A stretch of 64,000 nucleotides of DNA from positions 43,627 to 107,626 of the forward strand of contig NZ_JUQX01000001.1 of the NCBI RefSeq assembly GCF_001074565.1. Direction: 5' to 3'. The position numbers and the translations under genes were made by a program. The notes beneath the pieces were generated by a model. That model did no database searches. It saw nothing but the letters and a program-made list of their open reading frames with translations, and was not told where the DNA came from. Origin of the DNA: Streptococcus pseudopneumoniae. Its GTDB lineage: Bacteria; Bacillota; Bacilli; Lactobacillales; Streptococcaceae. Numbering within the stretch: position 1 is the stretch's first letter; each line of letters begins with the position of its first letter. Shown here piece by piece: positions 49,603 to 58,243 of this stretch.

Positions 49603-49750
49603 TTTTTTATTATTAGAGAAAAACAATAGCGGACTCGTAATGATACAAGCCCGCACGTTATGATAGCGTTTCTTAGAAACTTTTCATCCGTAGGGCCAGG
49701 CAACTTGATGTCACAAGGCGAGAAGCTCTCACTTCTGCTTTTCTCAACTT
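49603..49750 (-). promoter_or_regulatory. infC leader with attenuator hairpin (L20-leader type)
   Basis: About 145 bases of structured leader precede infC. It ends in the hairpin GCGGGCTTGTA-TCA-TACGAGTCCGC (49629-49654, G-U pairs) followed by TATTGTTTTTC (to 49617), a terminator just before the ribosome site. The upstream part (GGCCCTACGG and flanks) could form the competing structure bound by L20. The class is inferred from position; the full L20-leader fold was not drawn. Confidence 0.7.
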
Positions 49751-49754
49751 TTAT

Positions 49755-49783
49755 ATGATACCAAGTTTTCTATCCCTTGTCAA
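49755..49783 (-). promoter_or_regulatory. Promoter of infC-rpmI-rplT
   Basis: Minus strand TTGACA (49778-49783), 17-base spacer, TATCAT (49755-49760). Confidence 0.85.
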
Positions 49784-49836
49784 GATAAAAAGTTATTTTT
49801 TAAAAAAACTTTCTGTTTTCTTCTTGATATCCGCAT

Positions 49837-49865
49837 CAAAAAGAGAGAACCTAGTTGGTTCCCTC
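49837..49865 (-). terminator. Terminator of the peptide/ABC cassette
   Basis: Minus strand GAGGGAACC, AACTA, GGTTCTCTC (one G-U), then TTTTTG. It lies 40 bases past the permease stop. Confidence 0.8.
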
Positions 49866-49903
49866 CCTCTGTTAGTTTTTTCCTCACTTTCCGTATAGGA
49901 ATG

Positions 49904-51088
49904 CTAAGACCTATTAACAACTTCCTTTTTACGTGAACTTCCCCATCTTTCGATAAATAGAATCCCCACTAACAAAAGGATAAGCAGGCAAGGAAGTAAG
50001 ACCATCCCCATGCTCCAATTTAGATTGACATTATCAATTTGCTTAGGTAATCTTCCAGATAAAATCTCCACTGAACGCAAGTAAGTAAAGGGAATCAGAT
50101 GTGCAATCTTTTGGAGAGGCTGGATCGTTTGGATACCAAACAATAAGCCAACAATCCCAATGAGGGAAAGAAAGAGGACAGGCATTTTTTGCTTGAAAAA
50201 GTATGCAATCAAGTACACGATTTCCACAATGACGATAAAGGCTAAGAAAGTTAAGAGCAAGCTAGGAAATAACACATCTTGTATCTTCCCAATAGTTACC
50301 TCTTGATTCGTTAAGCTATAGAACGGGTAGGGATAATCTAACTGTCCAAAACCACTTATCAGACTTCCCACTAGAAAAGAAAATCCACAGATTCCGATAA
50401 ACAGCACGGTTACATAACTCACCCCAACTCCAAGAGAGGACATGGCAAATGTCGCTTTTGAAAAAGGATATAACTGAGCTGTATCGAGATTATTTTGATA
50501 TCTTTCTGCGAACAGTTGTGTTAGCATAAAAATAATACCAATCACAAACAAGCTTGGGATGATAACCTCTAAAATCCAGACAATCTGATCAATCCCGTGG
50601 GTCGGATAGTCTAAATTGTGGGCTTTTATGTTCAAGGGATATAGTGCTTGGTAAATCTTTCGTTCGCGGTCAACCGCCATTTTTAAGTCAGAGCTAGAAG
50701 TCGGTTCCTTCGATACAATTTCATAACTCTTTTCTTCAGCTTGCCACTGCAAATAGTAGGCTTCTTTCCAGCGCCCTTCTTTTAATAAAGTCAGAATTTC
50801 TTTCTTTTGCGTCAAAAGATTTTTTTGTATGTCTAAATTTTCTTTAGCAAATTGGTATTCCTCTGAGCTGGTATCAGACATTTGGGAGAGTTTCTCTTCA
50901 TTTTCATTGATAGCTCTCTCGTTAGCTGCAATACGAGTTTCCAACCGATTCTCAAAGCTGACTGAGTTTGCAGTCCGACTATTGAAATAAAAGGTAACAC
51001 CGAGAACAGATGCAAATAAAGCTAAGATAATCCAGTTTAAGCGACTTTTGAAAACTTTCTTTAATAAAAATAGGCTAATATCTTTCAT
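49904..51088 (-). CDS. ABC transporter permease of the peptide cassette
   Basis: A 394-aa membrane protein. One helix near the N-terminus (about 17-33), a coiled-coil-rich extracytoplasmic stretch (about 45-150, NERAINENEEKLSQM), then five or six helices (about 165-385). This resembles ABC-2 type permeases with a large first loop. It overlaps the ATPase gene by four bases. Substrate unknown; export of, or immunity to, the small peptide encoded two genes upstream is the obvious hypothesis. Confidence 0.8.
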   Translation of the reverse strand: MKDISLFLLKKVFKSRLNWIILALFASVLGVTFYFNSRTANSVSFENRLETRIAANERAINENEEKLSQMSDTSSEEYQFAKENLDIQKNLLTQKKEILTLLKEGRWKEAYYLQWQAEEKSYEIVSKEPTSSSDLKMAVDRERKIYQALYPLNIKAHNLDYPTHGIDQIVWILEVIIPSLFVIGIIFMLTQLFAERYQNNLDTAQLYPFSKATFAMSSLGVGVSYVTVLFIGICGFSFLVGSLISGFGQLDYPYPFYSLTNQEVTIGKIQDVLFPSLLLTFLAFIVIVEIVYLIAYFFKQKMPVLFLSLIGIVGLLFGIQTIQPLQKIAHLIPFTYLRSVEILSGRLPKQIDNVNLNWSMGMVLLPCLLILLLVGILFIERWGSSRKKEVVNRS

Positions 51089-51678
51089 AACGGAACCTCT
51101 TCTATCTGCCCCTGACGAATAGTTACGATGCTATCGCAAATCTCCATTAACTCCTCTTTGTAGTGGGAACTCAAAAGAACCAGCTGTTCTTTTCTATCGA
51201 TTTGTGCCAGCCTATCAAAAAACTTCTGTCGATAATACTCATCTAAGCCATTTGTTATCTCATCCATGAGCCAGCATTTCGCCTGACTGAGGAAATACAT
51301 AGCAATCACCAAGCGTTGCTTCATCCCTAAGGAATACTTACGAATAGGAAGGTTGATATAGTCAGACATTTCCCAATAGGCGATTTCGTCCCCCAAGTTT
51401 AGGTCTGACTTCCAGATATTTTTTATGAGACGAAGGTAGTCCATCCCACTTAAGTTTCCATCCAGCCATTCAATACTCTCATAATAAAATAAAGAAGGAG
51501 GGACTGCGATATTTCCACTACTAAGGGGAAGTAGCTTGCTCATGGCTCGGAACAGGGTCGTCTTTCCCGAGCCATTGATAGCAAGAAGGCCATAAATCCT
51601 GCCCTTTTCAAATGTGAAATCAACATCTTGTAAGATGACTTGTCGTGTTTTTAAGGTAACATGAGTAAGAGTTATCAT
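51085..51678 (-). CDS. ABC transporter ATP-binding protein of the peptide cassette
   Basis: A short 197-aa ATPase. Signature YSLGMKQR and Walker B CWLMDEITNGLDE are good. Walker A is AINGSGKTT: the first glycine of GxxGxGKT is alanine, which is rare. The H-loop is LLSSHYKEE. The small size, with no C-terminal extension, is as in bacteriocin-immunity-type transporters. GGAGGG precedes the ATG. It starts 47 bases after the small secreted peptide gene. Confidence 0.85.
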   Translation of the reverse strand: MITLTHVTLKTRQVILQDVDFTFEKGRIYGLLAINGSGKTTLFRAMSKLLPLSSGNIAVPPSLFYYESIEWLDGNLSGMDYLRLIKNIWKSDLNLGDEIAYWEMSDYINLPIRKYSLGMKQRLVIAMYFLSQAKCWLMDEITNGLDEYYRQKFFDRLAQIDRKEQLVLLSSHYKEELMEICDSIVTIRQGQIEEVPL

Positions 51679-51725
51679 ATACAGCCCTCCTTTTTTTCAC
51701 TCTTTAACGATTGATAGTTTCCTGT

Positions 51726-51983
51726 CTAGTAGTTAATGACCTCATAACGAGCGTAGTTCCAGCCTCCGCCAACTTTATACTCAGAATAGCTGTAATAACG
51801 AGACCATTCCGGAATGACCTTATATCTATATGCATGGTAATTCATTCTAGACTCATAGAAGGCATTCCAGTCATAGCGATAATTTTTAAGAACGGTCTTA
51901 GCAGATACACTAGACTGAAAAAGACCAATAGATAACAAACTAGCTAATAAAACAACTTTTGCTGATTTTTTCATGGTTATCAT
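51726..51983 (-). CDS. Small secreted tyrosine-rich peptide
   Basis: An 85-aa precursor. A clean signal peptide MKKSAKVVLLASLLSIGLF ... SVSA (from Met4) precedes a mature peptide of about 57 residues with 13 tyrosines and four tryptophans or more aromatic positions, cationic, without cysteine, ending GGGWNYARYEVINY. The GGGWNY and YYSYSEY pieces recall lactococcin-972-like bacteriocins, but the match is too weak to assign. Neither start (51983 or 51974) has a good ribosome site. It has its own strong promoter and leads an ABC transporter pair. Confidence 0.7.
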   Translation of the reverse strand: MITMKKSAKVVLLASLLSIGLFQSSVSAKTVLKNYRYDWNAFYESRMNYHAYRYKVIPEWSRYYSYSEYKVGGGWNYARYEVINY

Positions 51984-52016
51984 TGAATTTGTATCATTAG
52001 TATTGAAGACGCTTTC

Positions 52017-52045
52017 ATTATATCGTTTTTCCCTGTATTATGCAA
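52017..52045 (-). promoter_or_regulatory. Promoter of the secreted-peptide cassette
   Basis: Minus strand TTGCAT (52040-52045), 17-base spacer, TATAAT (52017-52022). Confidence 0.8.
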
Positions 52046-52087
52046 CAGATTTTTAGTCCATTTCATTAATATATAACATTTTTCTTC

Positions 52088-54328
52088 CTATCGAACGCTT
52101 TCAATTCGCCAACTTTTCCAACCTTTAAAGCGAGTAGCTCCGTTCTGGTCAGTTCGGTAAACCTTACTCTTGATACTTTCCAGTCGTGTCAAGGTTTCCT
52201 GATGGGGGAGTTTTGCACGATTGTTCTTACCCACTGAAATGAGAGTAATCTCTGGTTTGAGTTTTTCTAGAAAAGCTGGATTTGATGAGGTTTTAGCACC
52301 ATGTTGACCGACTTTTAAGACATCCACCTCTAAGGTAGGGTATTGCTTTAGAAGATCCTTTTCTCCCTTCTCCTTCAAGTTTCCAGTAAAGAGAAAGTAC
52401 TTATCCATGAGTTTTCCATAAAGAAGGAGAGAATCATCACGATTCCCATCTCCAATCTTCCCTGGAGATAGGACTTCTAAGTAACTGCCAAAAATCGGAA
52501 AATTCTCCCCTGCTGTCACACTGCGTACCTTGGTTTGAGTCGCTTCTAATTCTGCCACAAATTCTTTCTGTGTCAAACTTCCTTTTGATACTAAAATCTC
52601 CCCTACATGGAAAGCCTTGGTCACCTCCAGCAAATCTCCAACATGCTCCTTGTCTGTATTGGTCAAAATCAGCTGATCAATCTTATCTACTCCTCGACTT
52701 TTAAGATAGGGAATCAAGGTCCTCTGGGCATTGCTGGTTGTAGACTTTTGCTGCCAAGCTTGGATTTTTTTGTCGGATTCTGCCTTACCTCCTACATCTA
52801 TCAAGATAGTTTTACCAGTCATATCCCGTAGAAAAATGCTTTCTCCCTGCCCAACATCCAGCATGGTGATTTCATTTTCCAGCGGGTGTTTGGTTATGAA
52901 AAAGAGTCCCACGATAAAGAGGCTGAACCCTGCTACTCTTTTGATGTTTTTCCTAAAATCATAGACCAAGGCCAATGAAGCTAAGAGGAGAATCAAAAGC
53001 CATGCGTTTGGTTGTCCAAAGACCAAGGGCCTACTTGCCATCTGCGAAACCAAGCGAATGATGCCCTCCAACCACTCAAAAATAAGGTTAAGCTGGGTGA
53101 TTGGATAAACAAAAGACAGAATGAATAAGATAGACAAAAGTGGTAAGAAAACCAAGTCAAAAAGAAAGGAAAAGACAAAGGTTAAAAGGATAGACCAAGG
53201 CTGAAATTCTGCAAAATAAAAGGAAAGAATGGGCAGTATTCCCAAGGAAATGACCAGACTTTCTCTGGCAACAGCCTTGAGCCCCTCGCCTTCTTTACTA
53301 GTCATGGTCAAGATAAAGGCGTAGGCGCAGGACAAGACACCTCCTGCCGTTAGGAAAAAGTTAGGCATGATGATAAAGAGGACAAGAACAGTCAAGGCAA
53401 AATTGTCCAAGCCCTTAACACCATGTTGGGATAGTAACTTTTGTAAGAGACTTCGAATGACCGAAGCTGAGAATCCTGTCAAACCTGCATAGATAAGGGA
53501 AAAGGGATAGGTCAACCACTTCAACTTTTCTTGGGTAAATCCCAATCGTAAGAGGAGTTTCTTAAAGGCATCCATGAAAAAGCCCACCTGCATACCCGAC
53601 AAGGCAAAGAGATGGATAATTCCAAGACTGGAATAGAGCTCATTCATCTCCTCGAAGTCAGTATCCAAATGTCCTAGCAACAGCCCTGTCATATAGTTGC
53701 GCATAGGGTCGGGAAAGTGCGTCTTGATCCAAACAATAGCCTTTCTACGTAGACTCGATAGGTTTTCACCTATATCCCAACTGCTAACCTTTTTCATTGA
53801 CTGGATGCTCTTGATAGTCAAAGTTTGGTAAATCCCCTGAGTTTTCAGATAGGCTTGGTAGTCAAAGCCACCAAAATTCCTCTGACCTTCTGGCTCGGAA
53901 AGTTTTCCTTCTAGTTCAATCTCATAAAGATCTGTTAAGGCCTGAAAGTGCTCTTTCTCCTCCTCGGACTGGAGTTTATAGTAAACTTGGAAGGTGCGTC
54001 CTTCGGCCTTGCCCCGAAAGGACAGGCTATCTCCATTGACCTTAATAGTGTCAGGCAGAATCCGTACCCTTTCAACAGAATCCGCAAGATTTTGACTAGC
54101 TTGACTCTGGTGCCAGTTTTGAAACAGAAACCAAAAGCCAAAGAGTCCACAAATCGCTAGAACTCTACTAGCCGATTTCCAAGGAAATTGGAAAAAGAGA
54201 CAGACGAGCAAAAAAACAAAACCTAGCAGTGCGAGATAGGACGCTCCAAAAATGGCATAGTAAAGCCAGAGTAACAGAAAACTCAGATAGATTAGGGGGA
54301 TAGGGAAATTCTTAATCCACTGTGACAT
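52088..54328 (-). CDS. comEC: ComEC competence DNA channel
   Basis: A 746-aa polytopic protein forming the pore for single-stranded DNA uptake. N-terminal helices and an OB-like domain, the Competence core (FALSGMQVGFFMDAF near residue 240, then several helices), and a C-terminal metallo-beta-lactamase-like domain (MLDVGQGESIFLRD at about 488; later QHGAKTSSNP). Full length and undamaged. It overlaps comEA by 17 bases, so it shares the comEA com-box. Confidence 0.95.
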   Translation of the reverse strand: MSQWIKNFPIPLIYLSFLLLWLYYAIFGASYLALLGFVFLLVCLFFQFPWKSASRVLAICGLFGFWFLFQNWHQSQASQNLADSVERVRILPDTIKVNGDSLSFRGKAEGRTFQVYYKLQSEEEKEHFQALTDLYEIELEGKLSEPEGQRNFGGFDYQAYLKTQGIYQTLTIKSIQSMKKVSSWDIGENLSSLRRKAIVWIKTHFPDPMRNYMTGLLLGHLDTDFEEMNELYSSLGIIHLFALSGMQVGFFMDAFKKLLLRLGFTQEKLKWLTYPFSLIYAGLTGFSASVIRSLLQKLLSQHGVKGLDNFALTVLVLFIIMPNFFLTAGGVLSCAYAFILTMTSKEGEGLKAVARESLVISLGILPILSFYFAEFQPWSILLTFVFSFLFDLVFLPLLSILFILSFVYPITQLNLIFEWLEGIIRLVSQMASRPLVFGQPNAWLLILLLASLALVYDFRKNIKRVAGFSLFIVGLFFITKHPLENEITMLDVGQGESIFLRDMTGKTILIDVGGKAESDKKIQAWQQKSTTSNAQRTLIPYLKSRGVDKIDQLILTNTDKEHVGDLLEVTKAFHVGEILVSKGSLTQKEFVAELEATQTKVRSVTAGENFPIFGSYLEVLSPGKIGDGNRDDSLLLYGKLMDKYFLFTGNLKEKGEKDLLKQYPTLEVDVLKVGQHGAKTSSNPAFLEKLKPEITLISVGKNNRAKLPHQETLTRLESIKSKVYRTDQNGATRFKGWKSWRIESVR

Positions 54329-54971
54329 AATCTTTTAGCTTTTCTATGGTCTTAGCCCCAATACCAGAGACTTTCTTGAGTTCATCTACTGACTTAAATT
54401 TACCATTTGCCTCACGATGGTCGATAATATCCTGGGCTCGTTTACCACCCAGTCCCTTGACCTGCTTGAGCTCTTCCAGACTAGCTTTATTTAGGTTGAT
54501 CTTCTTTTCTTTACTTGACGAAGGAGTCGTTCCAGAGGCAGCCCGCTGACTAGCTGCTTCTTCCCCCTTACTCGGGACGTAGACCAGAGCCTCGTCACTA
54601 ACTTTCTGAGCTAGATTGAGCGACTTGCTATCTGCTTGCTCTGTCAAGCCACCAGCCTTTTGAACGGCATCATGGACCCGACTTCCTACTGGCAAGTCAT
54701 AAATCCCTGGTGATTTGACAGCACCTTTGACATCTACTGTTATTAGATCTTGTTCAGGGGACTCTTCCTTTTCTTCCTTTTCTTCCTTTTTCACTTCTTT
54801 TTCGGTAGATGTCTCCTTTGAAACAGCGGCAACTTCAGCCTGCAAATTTGTTTCTTTCACAGATGTTTGTGAAGTTGGCTTTAGTAGGAAAAATGCGCCC
54901 AAGGCCAAACCCAAACCAGCACAGATGACAATGATTTTATACTCTTTGATTTTCTCGATAATTGCTTCCAT
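54312..54971 (-). CDS. comEA: ComEA competence DNA receptor
   Basis: A 219-aa membrane-anchored DNA-binding protein. One helix (12-30), a Lys/Glu-rich linker (EKEVKKEEKEEKEE), an SLBB-like domain (DVKGAVKSPGIYDLPVGSRV) and a C-terminal helix-hairpin-helix DNA-binding domain (LEELKQVKGLGGKRAQDII, VSGIGAKTIEKL). It captures double-stranded DNA outside the membrane and passes it to ComEC. Confidence 0.96.
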   Translation of the reverse strand: MEAIIEKIKEYKIIVICAGLGLALGAFFLLKPTSQTSVKETNLQAEVAAVSKETSTEKEVKKEEKEEKEESPEQDLITVDVKGAVKSPGIYDLPVGSRVHDAVQKAGGLTEQADSKSLNLAQKVSDEALVYVPSKGEEAASQRAASGTTPSSSKEKKINLNKASLEELKQVKGLGGKRAQDIIDHREANGKFKSVDELKKVSGIGAKTIEKLKDYVTVD

Positions 54972-54990
54972 ATTTTCTCCTCTCTTAAGT

Positions 54991-54998
54991 TATTCGCA
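54991..54998 (-). promoter_or_regulatory. SigX com-box of comEA-comEC
   Basis: Minus strand TTGCGAATAA, i.e. TGCGAATA, 20 bases before the comEA ATG behind a T/C-rich tract. It matches the com-box TACGAATA with one change. Confidence 0.85.
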
Positions 54999-55005
54999 AG
55001 AGAAA

Positions 55006-55036
55006 GAAAAAAACAGCTGAAAAATCTTTTCAACTG
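55006..55036 (-). terminator. Terminator of the GNAT gene
   Basis: Minus strand CAGTTGAAAA, short loop, TTTTCAGCTG, then TTTTTTTC. It insulates comEA from the GNAT gene. Confidence 0.8.
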
Positions 55037-55037
55037 C

Positions 55038-55607
55038 TTATTTATTTGCAAAATAGTCTTCCTTGGTCAAGACATAATGAACTCTTGTAACGATTCGTCC
55101 TTTTTCATGCTGGTCCATACAAGCGTATGGTTCTGCATGGGAAAAACGCATGCCTGATTTCTGCATGACCTTTCCTGACGCGGGATTATCCTTATCATGT
55201 AAAGCAACTAACTTGTTCATTCCAATCTTCTCAAAAGCTAGCTCAATCACGGCTCGATTGGCTTCTGTTGTCAATCCTTGATTCCAATACTTTTTATTGA
55301 TAATGTAACCAATAGCTGCCTTCTTAAGAACAGTATCAATCTTGTGCAAATCAATGGTACCGATAAACTGACCATTGCTTTTTAGTTCTATCCCCCATCG
55401 TCCCAAGGGATTGGCCAAGTAAAACTGAGCAATGTTATTCTTAGTTTCTTCTAAGCTTTGATTGGTTGGAAAAGTGTAGCGCGTATTTTCTCTGTCTGAG
55501 GCATACTCAAACATAGCTTCCGCATCATCCAAGGTTACTGGTCTAAGCACTAAACGTTCTGTTTCCACTATTGGATATTGGGCTAGTTTTAAAAAGATTG
55601 ATTCCAT
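55038..55607 (-). CDS. GNAT N-acetyltransferase (RimJ-like)
   Basis: A 189-aa acetyltransferase of the acetyltransf_3 type. Seen: ETERLVLRPVTLDDAEAMF near the start, AAIGYIINKKYWNQGLTTEA at the acetyl-CoA loop and NPASGKVMQKSGM near the end. AAGGAGGG precedes the ATG. Substrate, ribosomal protein or small molecule, cannot be told. Confidence 0.9.
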   Translation of the reverse strand: MESIFLKLAQYPIVETERLVLRPVTLDDAEAMFEYASDRENTRYTFPTNQSLEETKNNIAQFYLANPLGRWGIELKSNGQFIGTIDLHKIDTVLKKAAIGYIINKKYWNQGLTTEANRAVIELAFEKIGMNKLVALHDKDNPASGKVMQKSGMRFSHAEPYACMDQHEKGRIVTRVHYVLTKEDYFANK

Positions 55608-55676
55608 ACTTTCCCTCCTTAGAAAGGTTTTTCAACCATTTTAGCAAAAAATAAAGGCCCTAGAAATCGGTTTTTC

Positions 55677-55705
55677 TTGATTTTTATCCATCTTTTATAT
55701 AAAAT
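55677..55705 (+). promoter_or_regulatory. Possible ald promoter
   Basis: TTGATT (55677-55682), 17-base spacer, TAAAAT (55700-55705), about 80 bases before the ald start. Confidence 0.45.
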
Positions 55706-55786
55706 TAGTACATCACAATAAATAATCTGGTTCTCTCTGTGATTGTTATGATTAGAATCCAGATATAGAATAAGGAGACAACCTTT

Positions 55787-56899
55787 ATGTTAATCGGAAT
55801 TCCAAAAGAAATTAAAAATAACGAAAACCGTGTCGCCCTCACACCTGCTGGTGTCCATAGCTTAGTTTCTCGTGGACATCGTGTCCTCATCGAAACAAAT
55901 GCTGGTCTCGGTTCAGGATTTACTGATGCTGACTATCAAAAGCAAGGAGCTGAGATTGTCGCTACTGCTGCTGAAGCCTGGGCTGCCGAATTAGTCGTGA
56001 AAGTAAAAGAACCACTAGCTTCTGAATACGGTTATTTGCGCGACGACCTTCTCCTCTTCACCTACTTGCACATGGCCGCTGCTCCAGAATTAGCAGATGC
56101 TATGTTAGCAGCAAAAACAACAGGAATTGCCTATGAAACTGTTCGTGATAATCAAGGACAACTACCACTCCTCGTTCCTATGAGTGAGGTTGCAGGTCGT
56201 ATGGCGGTTCAAATCGGAGCTCACTTCCTTACCAAACAAGCTGGTGGCTCTGGTGTCCTACTAGGTGGTGTGCCGGGTGTTCCAAAAGGAAAAGTAACCA
56301 TCATCGGTGGTGGTGTCGTCGGTACACATGCTGCCCGCATCGCTCTTGGACTCGGTGCTCAAGTGACTATTTTAGATATCAGTGCCAAACGACTCTCAGT
56401 TCTAGAAGAAGTCTTTGGGAATCAAATCCAAACTCTTATGTCAAATTCTTTCAACATTGAAGCAAGTGTGAGAGATGCTGATGTGGTAATTGGAGCGGTT
56501 CTTATCCCTGGTGCTAAAGCACCGAAATTGGTGACAGATGAGATGGTCAAGCAAATGCGTCCAGGCTCTGTCATCGTTGACGTAGCCGTTGACCAAGGTG
56601 GCGTTATCGAGACAGCTGACCGTGTGACAACGCACGATGAACCCGTCTATGAAAAACACGGTGTTCTCCACTATGCCGTTGCCAATATCCCTGGTGCAGT
56701 TGCTCGTACCTCTACTATCGCCCTAACCAATGTCACTCTTCCTTATATCGAAGCTTTGGCCGGCAAAGGATTCGCACAAGCAATCTCTGAAGATGAGGGC
56801 TTGCGTCAAGGTGTGACCACTTATCAAGGTTACTTAACTAGCCTACCAGTTGCTCAAGGACTCGATAAAGATTATACGTCTATCGACGAACTTGTTTAA
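55787..56899 (+). CDS. ald: Alanine dehydrogenase
   Basis: A 370-aa NAD enzyme interconverting L-alanine and pyruvate plus ammonia. N-terminal [20 protein letters not shown], catalytic-site KVKEP, Rossmann loop [14 protein letters not shown] and C-terminal [12 protein letters not shown]. Intact here; I recall the TIGR4 copy as frameshifted. AAGGAG lies before the ATG. Monocistronic on plus. Confidence 0.96.
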   Translation: MLIGIPKEIKNNENRVALTPAGVHSLVSRGHRVLIETNAGLGSGFTDADYQKQGAEIVATAAEAWAAELVVKVKEPLASEYGYLRDDLLLFTYLHMAAAPELADAMLAAKTTGIAYETVRDNQGQLPLLVPMSEVAGRMAVQIGAHFLTKQAGGSGVLLGGVPGVPKGKVTIIGGGVVGTHAARIALGLGAQVTILDISAKRLSVLEEVFGNQIQTLMSNSFNIEASVRDADVVIGAVLIPGAKAPKLVTDEMVKQMRPGSVIVDVAVDQGGVIETADRVTTHDEPVYEKHGVLHYAVANIPGAVARTSTIALTNVTLPYIEALAGKGFAQAISEDEGLRQGVTTYQGYLTSLPVAQGLDKDYTSIDELV

Positions 56900-56914
56900 A
56901 GCTAGACACTCATT

Positions 56915-56950
56915 AAAAAAGAGCAGTTCACATCTGAACTGCTTTTTTTC
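56915..56950. terminator. Bidirectional terminator between ald and phoH
   Basis: AGCAGTTCA, CATC, TGAACTGCT with an A run on the left and TTTTTTT on the right; serves ald (plus) and phoH (minus), which converge here. Confidence 0.88.
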
Positions 56951-57936
56951 TATTCTGTTTCTTGGTTCTTTTCTTCAACCTTAACTGGAGCTGGTTCATA
57001 AGCTCGGATAATCTGAGCAACAACAGGATGACGAACCACATCCTTGGCTGAAAAATGAATAAAGTCAATTTGGTGAATGTTCTTAAGCTTTTCTTGGGCA
57101 TCAATCAAACCGGACTTGACATTACGTGGTAGGTCAATCTGACTGATATCTCCATTGACAATCATCTTAGAATTAAAACCTAAACGCGTCAAGAACATCT
57201 TCATCTGCATGATAGTCGTATTTTGTGCCTCATCTAAAATGACAAAGGCATCATCCAAGGTCCGTCCACGCATGTAGGCGAGGGGCGCGATTTCGATAAT
57301 TTCACGCTCCATGAGACGAGTCGTTTGGTCTTTCCCCAGAATCTGATACAAGGCATCGTAAACAGGTCGAAGATAAGGATCCACCTTCTCCTTGAGATCA
57401 CCCGGAAGAAATCCAAGACTCTCACCAGCTTCCACTGCGGGACGAGTCAGGATAATCCGCTTGACCTGCCCACGTTTAAGGGCTGTCACTGCCAAGGTCA
57501 CTGCAAGAAAGGTCTTCCCAGTCCCTGCAGGTCCGATTCCAAAGGTCACATCATGCTGTTTGACACTGTCCACATAAAGTTTTTGACCCAAGGTTTTGAC
57601 ACGGATAGGTTTCCCAGTATTGTCCTTGATAATTTCTTCTTCGTAAAGGGCGACAAACTTGTCGATTTCATCGTTTTTGACCATGCTAATCGCAGTCACC
57701 ACATCTGGCGTCCCAACCGTCATTCCACGATTCACCAAAACCATCAAGGCTTGGATAACCTGACGGGTTTCTTCACATGCAGCTTCTTCTCCCAAAACCT
57801 GCACAATCTCCGTACGAGCATGAATCACAACATCAAGCTCTTCTTCCATCAAACGAAGATGGCGCTCATTGGATCCAAAAAGATGAAACAGGTCATCTGG
57901 ATGACTCAGTTGAATGTCTATTGAATGTTCCTTCAA
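56950..57936 (-). CDS. PhoH family protein
   Basis: A 328-aa P-loop protein of the PhoH/PhoL group. Walker A GPAGTGKTF (about 137-145), Walker B FVILDEAQN, then NGDISQIDLP. Members act as RNA-associated ATPases, often near ybeY. The start is TTG at 57936, with AGAGG eight bases upstream; no ATG is available. TATAAT at 57970-57975 is its likely -10. Confidence 0.92.
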   Translation of the reverse strand: MKEHSIDIQLSHPDDLFHLFGSNERHLRLMEEELDVVIHARTEIVQVLGEEAACEETRQVIQALMVLVNRGMTVGTPDVVTAISMVKNDEIDKFVALYEEEIIKDNTGKPIRVKTLGQKLYVDSVKQHDVTFGIGPAGTGKTFLAVTLAVTALKRGQVKRIILTRPAVEAGESLGFLPGDLKEKVDPYLRPVYDALYQILGKDQTTRLMEREIIEIAPLAYMRGRTLDDAFVILDEAQNTTIMQMKMFLTRLGFNSKMIVNGDISQIDLPRNVKSGLIDAQEKLKNIHQIDFIHFSAKDVVRHPVVAQIIRAYEPAPVKVEEKNQETE

Positions 57937-58015
57937 ATAAAGAACCTCTCTAATCCTTTTTTTCTTTTTATTATAGCAAAGAGAACAATAAAATACTAGC
58001 CAAATCTCATTATCT

Positions 58016-58231
58016 CTAGTGTTCTAAGTATTCTTGCCAGATGGCGTCAAAGTCTCCTAGGTTGAAAGAGAAACTGGCATGTTCCTCCAAAAAGCGACTC
58101 ACCTCATCAAAATCATCCGTGTGTTTTGGGAAGGCTGACTCTTCAAAAGCGAGGTCTGCCAAGATGGCTTTGGGACTGTTACTTTTAGGATTGCGCTCGG
58201 TCATGAGCCAAGTGTAAAATGATTTTCTCAA
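58016..58231 (-). CDS. YozE family protein
   Basis: A 71-aa protein of the YozE/UPF0346 family: [19 protein letters not shown] at the start, LAEDLAFE-type centre and the [11 protein letters not shown] end. Three-helix fold in relatives; function unknown. It follows the GrpB-family gene by 12 bases. Confidence 0.88.
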   Translation of the reverse strand: MRKSFYTWLMTERNPKSNSPKAILADLAFEESAFPKHTDDFDEVSRFLEEHASFSFNLGDFDAIWQEYLEH

Positions 58232-58243
58232 TTCTTTCTCCTA

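Noticed and set aside
51726..51983. Naming the small peptide a lactococcin-972 bacteriocin
   Set aside because: GGGWNY and YYSYSEY are suggestive, but the order and the C-terminus do not fit the family as I know it.
57325..57924. A 199-codon plus-strand frame antisense to phoH
   Set aside because: Mirror of the phoH coding frame; no ribosome site, no recognisable domain, and phoH is a solid family match.
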